A DNA stretch of 64,000 bases from Chenopodium formosanum (lineage: Eukaryota; Streptophyta; Magnoliopsida; Caryophyllales; Amaranthaceae), in NCBI GenBank assembly GCA_024500155.1, contig CM044867.1, forward strand, positions 12,103,632-12,167,631. Reading direction: 5' to 3'. This document shows, piece after piece, positions 22,238 to 31,992 of this stretch; the first letter of the stretch is position 1; every line of letters begins with the position of its first letter. Under the pieces are notes generated by a model. It did not search any database. It was not told the DNA's origin and saw only the letters and a program-made list of their open reading frames with translations. The position numbers and the translations under genes are program-made.

Positions 22238-23737
22238 CTAATCTTTCTTCTCTTTCTTCATTTTTTTCCAGTTTGTGTCCTCTTTCTCTTCCTCTTGATC
22301 CATTACTTTCGCTAGGAGACAACCGTTAGAAGATCTACATTCTATTTTGGTATCAATAGTCTCTCCCTCCGCTAGGACCCCATGTTTCTTTTCTACCCAA
22401 ACTTCCTTTTCGGTAGAATCCACCTTTCTTTTTCCTTTATTCTTCTTAGAACTCTTTTTCCTAGGCATAATAGGAGTTTTGAATTCAATTCTTGCCCCTA
22501 GACGCTCTTTAGCAGGAATTTTCTTGTCACCCAGTCGGTCCTTCACACTGGTCTCTTGAAGACTCTGAAATCTTCCATTAAGCCACTGCTTTACTTTGTT
22601 TGACAGACAAGGCGGTTCCTTATAGGCAATCACCTCCCATAAAGGCCTACCACTCCAGTATCTATCGAAGCGCTCAATCTCTTGGGACACAGGAAATTCA
22701 TAAGGGCGGCGAAGATCTCCTGTAGGGATGGTTTGTGCAAGTCCATATTGTCTCAAGACTCTACAAGGGAAATAAAAAGTTAGTCTTGATAAGCTAGGGA
22801 GACGACAATATGCTTGGTTACTACAACCGATCATCGCATCGATCCTCCACCAAGGAACGACCCACTTTATGGTAAAATCACCAGCGGCAAACACCTTGCT
22901 CCATTCACGGCGACCAATCTTCAAGAATCGCTTCTTCCGGCGGATGATGCAATTTGGAACATAAGTTTGAACATCGTCAGGAGGATTAATAAGCTTCAAC
23001 CTCTCCATGAGCCATATCTGCAGAATATTTGTTTACATTAATATTACAAGTGTAAAAATCATATGCTTTAATGATTAAATGATAGTAGTATTATTTTATA
23101 CCTGTAATAAGATTGGAGAACCTCTAAAAGGTGCTTTTTGGTTCTTTCTCAATGCATCTAACCATAGCATAGTTTCTCCAACAATTAATGGCATTGGATT
23201 TCTCCCAGTTTCAACTTGTTCTATAACAGATATGATTATTGATTGCCCCTCGTTATCTTTACCACTAACTAAGAAAAATTGATTAAATAAACAATAAAGA
23301 AAGGCTCTTCTTTTATACGTGCGAAAATCGGGATTAGGATTATCATAATAATAATGCGCAAAATCTGTCAAATTAACTACATTCCCGTGCACTATGTTCT
23401 TTAAAGCCGTTCCCCTTAAATCAAAGAAGTGCTCAAAATCTTTATAGTAATATTCATTAACTCTAGGCATTACCGCAAGGTCAGTGGAATAATAACCTAT
23501 AATGGCTCCAAATTCTTCCGGTAAAGGACAGATTTCATCATGGAAAAACCTAAAACAATGAGTATCAATATCCCAATAATCTACAGCAGAATAAATAAAA
23601 TCAGTATCAAGAATCATCCCTCTGACCCCAAATATACCCCCCATATGAGAAAGTTCTAATGCTTTCCTATCTTTAGCAGTCAAGCGACGACACCAATCAT
23701 CCATGTAACCACAAAACGTTTTCTTAGCTAAAGACAT
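22238..23737 (-). CDS. antisense two-exon gene, plant-mobile-domain/DUF7745-like protein (471 aa)
   Basis: Exon 1 is 23737-23102 (212 codons) and exon 2 is 23017-22238 (259 codons plus stop). The 84-bp intron is GT-AG, phase 0, and its removal joins SPILLQ to IWLMERL. The protein has DWCRRLTAKDRKALE, a block with FFHDEICPLPEEFGAIIGYY (about residue 66), YKRRAFLYCLFNQFFLV, then a lysine-rich nuclear-localisation-like tail (PRKKSSKKNKGKRKV, about 397). The layout resembles the PMD/DUF7745 class seen inside plant retrotransposons. That assignment is from pattern memory; the gene may be an unnamed relative. There are no frame lesions. A TATA box and palindrome array lie directly upstream (23805-23938). 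ATG at 23737 is preferred to the GTG six bases earlier. Confidence 0.72.
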
Positions 23738-23804
23738 GATCACTAATTAATTTAATTATTTGATAAGCTGATCAAATTATGCAGTAAACGGACTATTTGG
23801 GGGC

Positions 23805-23938
23805 TATTTATAACTTTTCCTGCATGACGGACTTCCATTCCTCGAGGGAATAGGAAAGCAAGTCTGTCGCCAGGCGACAAAATTGTCGCGTGGCGACAGA
23901 GGCTGTCGCCTGGCGACAGAGTCTGTCGCGTGGCGACA
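23805..23938 (-). promoter_or_regulatory. promoter of the antisense gene: palindrome array plus TATA box
   Basis: Reading the minus strand, four 15-bp units TGTCGCCNNGCGACA (23938-23924, 23918-23904, 23898-23884, 23879-23865; two have one changed base) are spaced 20, 20 and 19 bp. After exactly 52 bp comes TATAAATA (23812-23805). The ATG at 23737 follows 67 bp later. The design matches the U3 promoter of this element's LTRs. Confidence 0.78.
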
Positions 23939-24045
23939 GACTGGATGACGCGGCGCCAGTATTTTCCTTAAACATCATCACCTATTGCGCGTAGGACACC
24001 GTGTTTTTACGTATCTGACTTCGAATTTGACTTGACTTATTGTTT

Positions 24046-24108
24046 TATCTCTTATTATTATTATTATTATTATCATTATTATTATTATTATCCCTTATTT
24101 TTCTTATT

Positions 24109-24191
<83 letters not shown>
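24046..24191. repeat. (ATT)n microsatellite
   Basis: Interrupted ATT repeats, then an almost pure run from about 24112 to 24191. Open frames across it on both strands (poly-Ile, poly-Asn) are artefacts. Confidence 0.95.
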
Positions 24192-24493
24192 GACCATCAT
24201 CACCAATATCATAATAATAAAGCTTAATTCTTTCAAGCTTGTCCTCATTTTTCCTTTTTTCTTTTGGGGGAGAGAGTCGGTATACCCTCCACTAATATTA
24301 AAAATGACGGAAAAATTTCGCTCAAAAATTACACTTTTCCACACACGATGCATGCATTATAAAATGACAAACTAAGTAAAATGATTAATAAATAATAAAA
24401 TAAATGCATATATACACAAGTGTCAAGTACATGAGTCGCATAATACACTAGAAAAAGTCCTATAAAAGTCAAATATAATAAATACAGGTACAA

Positions 24494-26843
24494 CTATGGT
24501 GCTGGAGGTCGCAGATCGCGAGGGATACCAAATGTATCAAAAAATGCCCTACTCCGCGGAGTATGACCATCATAGTCCCCTGGACCACCAGATGATGCAA
24601 ACTGCAGCTCAGGGCCAGGCCACCTAACCTCACCCTGAAACCCGACAGAAAGAGGCTGGGGCTGCTGCGATGACGAGCCAAACTCATATGTCCCACCGCC
24701 CATCCCACCTCGAACCGTCGGCTCGGTCGGAGCATTCTCCGGTGATGACGCCGAATCCTCTACAGCTGCGGCCTCGGAACGACCACCTCGTCCACTAGAG
24801 GTAGTCCGGCGACGCCTCGAGTCGGACCTAGTAGTCTCCCTCCTAGGCTCGGGCCTCGACCGAGTGCGTGGAGAAGGAATAGGCTGCCCCTACAAAAATA
24901 GATTCAAAATTAGCCAACATAAGAAAAGTAAAACCAAAAAAACACTGAAAGTAAAATAATACCTCCTCAACGTCGTTGCTACGACAAGTAGCACGGTTCT
25001 GCAACCTCACAAGCTGGATGCGAAAGGCGTCAATACACCTAGCCATAGCCGTCACCACCTCGCGAAAAAACTGTCAAAACAACCAAGTCAGAATAGCAAA
25101 CATAAAGCCAGTGCAATGATTACACAAAATGGCCTAACCACTTACCCGAGTCTGGTGACGAGGGATAGACCGCTCCACAAACTGCTCCCCCTCTGGAGCA
25201 GGCGGAATGAGCTCCTCAATCGGCCCATACGTCCCCTGGTAACGTATAGACATCCTCGGAGGAATGAACTCCCTGGGACCAGCCTGCCAAAAACGGAAGG
25301 TTAAAAGAGTACTTGGGGGCTACCTAAGACAAATAAAACTAAACAAATGACAACATACCGCTGCCTCCTCTAAAGGGACAGGAGCCGGCGCCAACAGCGG
25401 CAGCAGATCCTCCTCATAGCTCTGCTCGAGGAGAATGTGGGACCTCCAATGAGTACCTCGCGAAGGACGACCAGCACGATCCCACTGCAAGGCATCATGG
25501 AACATGTGCCTGGGTGGAGGAGCTGGGACTATGAAGGAATCTGAGGAGTGCTGGATGGCTACCCGCTCCCCTAGGTAGACCACCGCATCGTACGTCCCCA
25601 GAAAGTAGCGACGCTCAGCTGTGTATTGCGCCGCTAGCGTAGAGACGGGGAAACCAGCCCAAGGTCGATACACCGGGCTAGGCTCCTGAAATACCACTAA
25701 GTAAGACACTAATGCTAAAAGTAATGAAGCCAAAAGTAAAGTTAAGACAAAATCTCACCGAAAGGATCATCTCTCGAAGGCGTAACACCTCCGGCGGACC
25801 CCTGCGACCTCCCCAACTGGCAGCAATAGGAAGCACGCGAGGAGAAGGCCTCGCTGGCGCAAGAGAGGGAAAGTACTCGTAGAACCAAATCTATACAAAA
25901 AGCAAAAGTTAGTGAAAACATGTTCCTAAACATCTAAAGCAAAATCTAAGTGGTAAAAAGGGAGGCATACCTCTACGACCCTCCAGAAACTGGACAGGGC
26001 GACCTCTCCAGATAGGGCCTTGTGGCGACAGGAACGCCGTAAGCCCAATAAGAAATCAGCATAGGCCATGCTGGCCCAATCATATGTCCCCACCAATCCT
26101 AGGTCGCGGACGGCGGGCAGGTAGTACAGTAGTACTCTACTACCTCGATTAGGGGAAAACGTCCCTGACAGCAGAATCAGCACAAAAATGCGCACCCGCT
26201 GCTCTCGGGTAGTCGCATCATCCTCAAAAGCTGCAGCCAATGTGCAGCGACGAATACATCGGGAACTCAGCTGTCCCGACTGAACCTCAGCCCGGGCCCG
26301 AATGACGATCGGCCCCAACAACTCCAAAACCTCTGGCGAGTAGACAGTAACGCCAGCGTCGAAGGAAAGTGGAGTGGACTGGAAATCTAGCCCCGTGATG
26401 AGGCTAAAGTCAGCTGGAGTGACTGTCATCTCACCCCAGGGAAAGTGAAAGGTGTTGGTGGTGTCCCAAAAGAACTCCACCAAAGTCCGAACGACGAGGT
26501 TGCCCCCATCGTATGAAAACATGGCCCGGGTGGCCTGCAGCAAGGGAGTCAACCCACATAACTCCCAAAGACGTCGAAGTTCCTCGTCACGACAGATGAA
26601 GCTGTCGTACAAAGAACCGATGGTGGAGTTACCCGAGCCATGGCTACGGGTCCTCCCACTCGCTAAACCGCGTCGGATCCTCTCCGACGGATGATGAACT
26701 GGCGCGTGAAACAGAGTGCGCTCATCCCAGTCAGGCATGACGCCCAACCCGGAAGTAGAAGGTACGTCCTCGCCCTCGCTGGTGGGCTCGTCCTCTCGAC
26801 GCGTGTCCCTTGACCGAGAACTCGAACCACGTCGTCTAGCCAT
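24494..26843 (-). CDS. antisense six-exon plant mobile domain (PMD) gene, 657 aa, no lesion seen
   Basis: Exons on the minus strand: 26843-25971, 25890-25759, 25685-25359, 25283-25146, 25070-24963 and 24889-24494. All five introns are GT-AG, phase 0 and 73-80 bp, and exon lengths are all multiples of three. The spliced frame has no stop before TAG at 24496-24494. The N-terminus is Arg/Ser-rich (MARRRGSSSRSRD). The PMD core includes NTFHFPWGEMTVTPADFSLI, DLGLVGTYDWASMAYADF, then WFYEYFPSLAP across the exon 1-2 junction and VYRPWAGFP in exon 3. The C-terminus (exon 6) is low-complexity and basic. PMD proteins of the MAIN/MAIL type act in plant nuclei in gene expression and silencing, and PMD also occurs inside transposons. 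Here it sits antisense between pol and the 3' LTR. A palindrome array lies ~640 bp upstream; an AG just before CATGG (about 26845) would allow a 5'-UTR intron. Confidence 0.85.
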
Positions 26844-27455
26844 GCTAAAGTTTGTAAAAATAATTAAACTTAAGGTTCTATAGTATCTAAGTTCGCCTAA
26901 GCCGCATGATACTATGTTCAACAAAAAGAGTACGTACTACTAAAACAGAGTAAAATCTCAAACAAGCATGGAATCATTTTTTGAGCAAACAAACAATTTC
27001 TTGCAAATGTACAATGAATATTTGTGACAAATTGCACAAGAAAAAGCAGTTAAAACACCAAGAACGACTCACATTGTTCTTCACGACCTTAAGAGGTCCA
27101 ACAATGGTGAATCGTTCGTTTCTTCACCAAATTGAGTCAAACAAGTCTCAAAATACTCCCAAGGCAATATACAAGCATAATTAAACAAATTCAAGGCATA
27201 AAATTCAACGAACAAAGCAAATTAAGCAAAGGAATTTTCGAATTTTCGAAAAAAACCGCAAACAAGAACAGCCAATTCATTAAAAACCGAGTTGAGTTTG
27301 AGTAAAACTTACATAGATCGGGAAAATAGATGAGAAAAGCTTCGATTTGCAACAAGTATGAGCGAATTCGGTTGAGAAACGAACAAGAACGAGTGAATTG
27401 AGTTTTTGCGAAAAAAATGAGAAGCAGAGCAGCGAAATGAGGAAGAAGAAGAATC

Positions 27456-27550
27456 GGGTTTTAAAACCCCGATTCTGTCTCCAAACGACAGAATTGTCGC
27501 GAGGCGACAGACTCTGTCGCGTGGCGACAGAAGCAAACGCTGGCGACAAG
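27456..27550 (-). promoter_or_regulatory. palindrome array upstream of the PMD gene
   Basis: Units at 27529-27515, 27509-27495 and 27490-27476 (the last degenerate), spaced 20 and 19 bp on the minus strand, with a half site near 27548-27540. No TATAAATA lies 52 bp beyond. A symmetrical GGGTTTTAAAACCCC (27456-27470) immediately follows and may serve as a TATA-like element. The transcription start is not determined. Confidence 0.5.
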
Positions 27551-27734
27551 CGTTTCTGGTTGGCGCTGGTGCGACGACAGAGGTCTGGGCTTTTCCTTAT
27601 GGTTTTGTGGGTCCAGTTTAGTGATTTGGGTTCCTTGGTACGCCAGTTAGCCCCTTTGAGTAATTGACATGATTGAATCAGCTTGATCAAACGCATTAAG
27701 TGATCGACTTGATGAAGGATCGTCTCACTTTAGC

Positions 27735-28260
27735 TTAAAGCGCCTAAATATTGGCTCATAATAAGGCACCGAAATAATGGTTCAGTAAATAAGGCACCGA
27801 AATAATGGTTCAAGGCACCGAAATATTGGTTCAATAAACGCACCAAAGTAATGGTTTATAAAGGCAAAAGCACCGAAGCACCGGCACTGATATAAAAGTA
27901 ATAATGATATTAAGGGTCAATAGGTAAAGTGATTCTTTGGAAATGTCTCAACATAAAGGGAAATTGTTTAGTGGCGAAGTACGGTCATGACGAGGTAATG
28001 TCACAAATAATGGAGATGGCGAAGTAAGGTCACCTTCGGCGATCCCTCAAGGTAAAGAAGAGATTGTCTATAGCGGCGACATACTACTGTGGCGACGTAT
28101 GGCCACACCCAGGAGATGACGACATACAGTTATTTTCGATGATGTTCCCGAAATACTGTGGAGGATCAAGAATATTGAAGACGACGACATATAGTTATCT
28201 TCAAGGATGGCGTTCACGAGGCACGGTGGAGGTTGTCACAAACAGCAAATGAAATGCAGC
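27735..28260. repeat. imperfect short repeats before the 3' LTR
   Basis: 27755-27870 holds several copies of GGCACCGAAATAATGGTTCA in degenerate tandem. 28070-28215 holds a second pair of related stretches (GGCGACATAC..., GACGACATACAGTTAT / GACGACATATAGTTAT). No coding frame is convincing. Confidence 0.65.
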
Positions 28261-28464
28261 AAAACGATTACTCTAGAGACGTGTGCTCGACGGTGCAAGA
28301 TACGCGTTTCTTAACTCTTTTATCTGTTTTAACTAATGATTAGTTTGCAGGTATCGGCGTTATAAGAATGATTTGGAATTGCAGAGCATTTTGAATCATT
28401 CTCCGTCCCTATCGATACTTTGACTCTCGTTTTTCGAAACATAAGTTTCTTCAAACTCAGTCAA

Positions 28465-28476
28465 AGTGGGGGCTTC
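28465..28476 (+). other. polypurine tract
   Basis: AGTGGGGGCTTC immediately precedes the 3' LTR start at 28477, the position expected for plus-strand priming. Confidence 0.7.
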
Positions 28477-30387
28477 TGTAGACACCCATTTGTGTCTCCC
28501 CAAAACCAAACCCAGTGATGAATACCTTGTGTGTCGAAACATAATCGAATGAGGTGAAAATGATTCGAAAGTCAAGTGTCGCGGTTTAGTTTTAATTAAT
28601 TTCTTTTCTCTCTGTTTTTGAAAATGGCTTTATTTATTTTGAAAACGTCCATTTCAGTTTATTTTGGTCCATGATAAAGGTCCAATAATAGTGTAGTTGG
28701 ATGGGGCTTGAAAAGACCTTTCCAACGATATATTATGAGCCCAATTCCGATGAATATTGAGGAAGTTATGGCCAAAATACTAAACTGGGCCTGGAGTTCT
28801 ATTTTAATGCGGCCCAATGATCTAGAGGAGGGCCCAATGTTAATTGTTATTCCTAAAGTTATTAGGATTAATTATAGTTTTCTAGAAGTTTCTAGAAAAT
28901 TCTTCTTAGTTCTAATATTGATAGGATTAATAGTTAATTATCTTTAAAGGTTTTTTATTTGGAATAAAGTATTATTTTATTATCCTGAAAATGTATTTCA
29001 TCTTTTGTACGGATTCCGTAGATCAAGTTGATTAAAGATCGGATTCTGTAAAAAGATAAAAACGCGCTTATATAGGCTGTCGCCAGACGACAAGTCTGTC
29101 GCCACGCGACAGACTCTGTCGCCGCGCGACAAACCCTGTCGCCTCGCGACAGAGTCCAGTCCTGGCGACAGCGTGGAGTTTTATTCCTTATCAAATTCCG
29201 TGTTTTTCCGGATTATTTTCATTATAAATAGCGTCCGAATTCCTTTTTTCAGAACGATCAATTCTCATTGACTCTTCCTTAATTCTTAGTCTATCTTCTC
29301 TCTTGAGCACTTTATGCTTTCTTTCTCTCTTTTCTAGTTTTACAATATTCCGCATACATTAGACTTAGAGTCATCTAGCCAAGTTCGAAGTTGCCTTCGC
29401 CCTAGACGTGCAAGGTTTGATAATTTCTGAGGGTTTGGTCCAAAACTAGTCTAAACTTTATTTAATTTGATTTCAATTTAATCCTTTAATTATTTAATTG
29501 TTCTTTATTATTTTCATTGAAGTTTACTAACTTGTGTATTTTGTTATTAGAAAGAGGTACGAGGCTTCAAAGTATGTAATCTTATTACTCTCTTTCAATG
29601 TAGAAAGCATGTTTATTATTGATTAATTCCTAGTATCATGTTAGGATGTTATTTTATGCTTTCTAGTATCATGTTTAGGGTGCCTCTTATCTTTTCTAAT
29701 ATCATGTTATCATGTTAGTACCATGTTAGGGTTAAAGCTTTGATCTTTATTGCTTAGTGACATGCTAGGATTTGTTATTAATCTTGTTAGTATCATGCCT
29801 AGGATCTTGCTATTATTGTTAAGCTTTGTCATGCCTTATCATGCTATTATCATTATTATTATCTCTTGTTTATTCTTATGTTGCTTGATATATATTATTG
29901 TTATTGCTTGATCACACCTTTTATGCAGGTTTAAAGGGAATTTGTACTTGAAATCACGCTTAATAAGATAATTAATAATTCGGTTTAGGCTAATGTGATT
30001 TTAATTCAAGTGATCACCAATAATAGTTTTATTTGTGCATTAATTTCAACCAACATAGATAAACAGGGTAGGTTTAATATAATGTTTGTATGTTATTCGA
30101 AAAGCGCGCATGAATACGAGCAGAACAAAGTAGAGGCCTATTTTATAGGGCGGGTCCTTTCTTTTGTAGATTGCATTCGTACCCTCATCCCCGGACCCTG
30201 TTTGGTTCAAGACCTTATGGAGTATTTGACGGTCCTTTGGATTGTCTTTTGGGTACAAGTTCCTTAAAACTTGTTGGCGACTCTTTTTGCTCTTTGTCTT
30301 TCCCTTTGGAACGCCACCGTACTTTAGTGTATGATCACAGTGGGGTTCAAGTTTGGGGTTATCATAATGCTTGAAATATTCCCTACA
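28477..30387 (+). repeat. 3' LTR, 1911 bp, full length
   Basis: It starts TGTAGACACCC and ends ATTCCCTACA, followed by the duplication CCCAC. It contains the palindrome array (29078-29170), TATA box (29223), and a transcribed part with repeated TAGTATCATGTTAGG-like motifs (29630-29830). The solo LTRs at 31884-35067 and 39263-41148 belong to the same family. Confidence 0.93.
29078..29230 (+). promoter_or_regulatory. LTR promoter: palindrome array plus TATA box
   Basis: Palindromes at 29078-29092, 29097-29111, 29117-29131 and 29137-29151 (spacing 19, 20, 20), then a half site ending GGCGACA at 29170. After exactly 52 bp comes TATAAATA (29223-29230). Confidence 0.85.
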
Positions 30388-31328
30388 CCCACCCACCTAA
30401 AACCGACCAGACACACCCACACCAAATCTACCTAACCCCAACGACCAAATCCTGACCGAACACTAACCAAAACCCCACCACCCAACCCAAACCTAAACCC
30501 TAACCTAGATCTACAACAACCCGACACCGACAAGTCCACCGCCACCGCAATTCAACCACAATTCACTATAAAATTTTAAAAAAATCTCAAAAAACAAAAA
30601 AAAAGTAAGAAAAAAGGTACATACCTTGAATTTCACCCAAAAAAACCCCAAAATTGGCTCAAATTTATGGTTTTAAAGGTCAAATTCGATCATAAAAACT
30701 CTAGATCAAGAGTTTTCATAGTTGAATTGTACATGAAAAACCATTAATTTCTAGAAATTAGCGAGAAATCGACTTGAACACCACCAACCAAACTCACCGG
30801 CGTCTTGAAAACCCGTCGGCGTCATGGACACCACCTACCAAGAACAAAAGAGAGAAAGAGAAGAGGAGAGGCCAACAATGACGAAAAAGAGAAGAGGAAG
30901 GAGAGAGAAGAAGAGGAGAGAGGGAAATGAGAAGGAAAGGAAGTGGAGAGAGAAGAAGAGGAGCTAGGAAGCGGAGAAGAGGAAGTGGAGAGAAGAAGAG
31001 GAGAGCGGCGCATCAGGGAGAAGGAGGAAGGAGAGAGAAGGAGGAGAAAAGGAGAGGAGGAAAGAGAGTGGAACCATCTTATTTTAGGTTTTCTTTAAAG
31101 GGGTTTTTTCAAGGGTTTTTTTTTTAAATTAATTTCCGACGGAATTTCCGCCGGAGATGGTACTGTACGATGGAAATTTTGTTGCAAAAGTCGAAATTTC
31201 CGACGGAATTTTATAATTCGTCGGAAATATCTGACGGAATAAAATTGCGTCGAAAATTTTGACTTTTGCGACAGAATTTTATGTCCATCGGAACCATTCC
31301 ATCGCTATTTGCCTGTTTCCTAGTAGTG

Positions 31329-31883
31329 CTTACCATTGATGAGTGAATTCTCAAGCTTTCTACGTTCTAAATTCTTGTGGATATTAGAGTCCCAATTGTT
31401 GCTCCTCTATGAAAAGACCTAGCAAATGGGTCGTTTGGCTCGGGTATGGGTCCGGATCAAATTATATCAGGTCAAGTTCGAGTCAACAGATATTCGGGTT
31501 GGATATGGATCGGGTCGGTCAAGTTCGGGTCAACACTTCAGGTCAGATCAACACTTTAGGTCGGTTAAGTTCGTGTTAGATCGTTTTGGGTCGGGTTAAT
31601 TCAGATTGGGTCAATTTGGGTCGGGTTAATTTTCAGGTCCATATATCGAGTCAAGTTTGGGCTGGGTCAAGATCGGGCTAGGTCATTTCAGGTTAATACT
31701 TTGAGTCAAGCTTTATTAGCAGATTTTTTTATACAAAACAATCGACTCAATCGTATTCAGAACCGGATTCAGACCCGAGTCCATGATCCAAAAATTAAAC
31801 AAATTAGATTCGGAATTAGCTATATCCGATACGTTGCCATTCCTAATTGCGATTATTTTCTCTTTGGGCCGGGTATGCTCGCA
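31329..31883. repeat. CGGGTC-rich region, left part of a split repeat
   Basis: From about 31420 the sequence is a degenerate series of GGGTCGGGTCAA-like units. The same type resumes at 35070 beyond the inserted solo LTR and runs to about 35430. It resembles the hAT-like elements at 59160 and 61997, but its ends are not clear. Confidence 0.5.
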
Positions 31884-31992
31884 TGTAGACACCCATTTGT
31901 GTCTCCCCAAAACCAAACCCAACGATGAATACCTTTCGCGTCGAACTATAATCGAATGAAGTGAAAGTGTGAAAAGTCTAGTGTTGCAGTTA

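Larger units (their letters stand above)
12524..30387 (+). mobile_element. Tat-lineage Ty3/gypsy retrotransposon with antisense genes (TSD CCCAC)
   Basis: The element runs from TGTAGACACCC to ATTCCCTACA between perfect CCCAC duplications (12519-12523 and 30388-30392). Order: 5' LTR, PBS, 1.6-kb leader, gag, in-frame UAG, protease/RT/RNase H/integrase, a minus-strand two-exon gene, a minus-strand six-exon PMD gene, repeats, polypurine tract, 3' LTR. A second, archaeal-type RNase H and a G-patch place it in the Tat lineage. The retained parts of the two LTRs differ at about 4 positions in roughly 700 bp, so insertion is recent. Confidence 0.93.
12023..31328. mobile_element. non-autonomous CACTA element split by a 17.9-kb retrotransposon
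   Basis: The left end reads CACTACAAGAAAACAG and the right end, reverse complemented, CACTACTAGGAAACAG. Both subterminal regions (12050-12290 and 31125-31310) are packed with short repeats of TTCCGACGGAA / TTTCCGTCGGAA in both orientations, as CACTA elements require for transposase binding. Without the inserted retrotransposon (12524-30387 plus its 5-bp duplication) the element would be about 1.4 kb. It contains CCACC-rich and GA-rich filler and no transposase. The flanks (TTA left, CTTA right) do not give a clean 3-bp duplication. Confidence 0.83.

Noticed and set aside
24040..24375. Poly-Ile and poly-Asn open frames
   Set aside because: They are translations of an ATT microsatellite.
29078..29151. 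Regularly spaced palindromic repeats resemble a CRISPR array
   Set aside because: Only four 15-bp units with 4-5-bp gaps, no spacer-length unique sequence, plant nuclear context; it is a promoter array.
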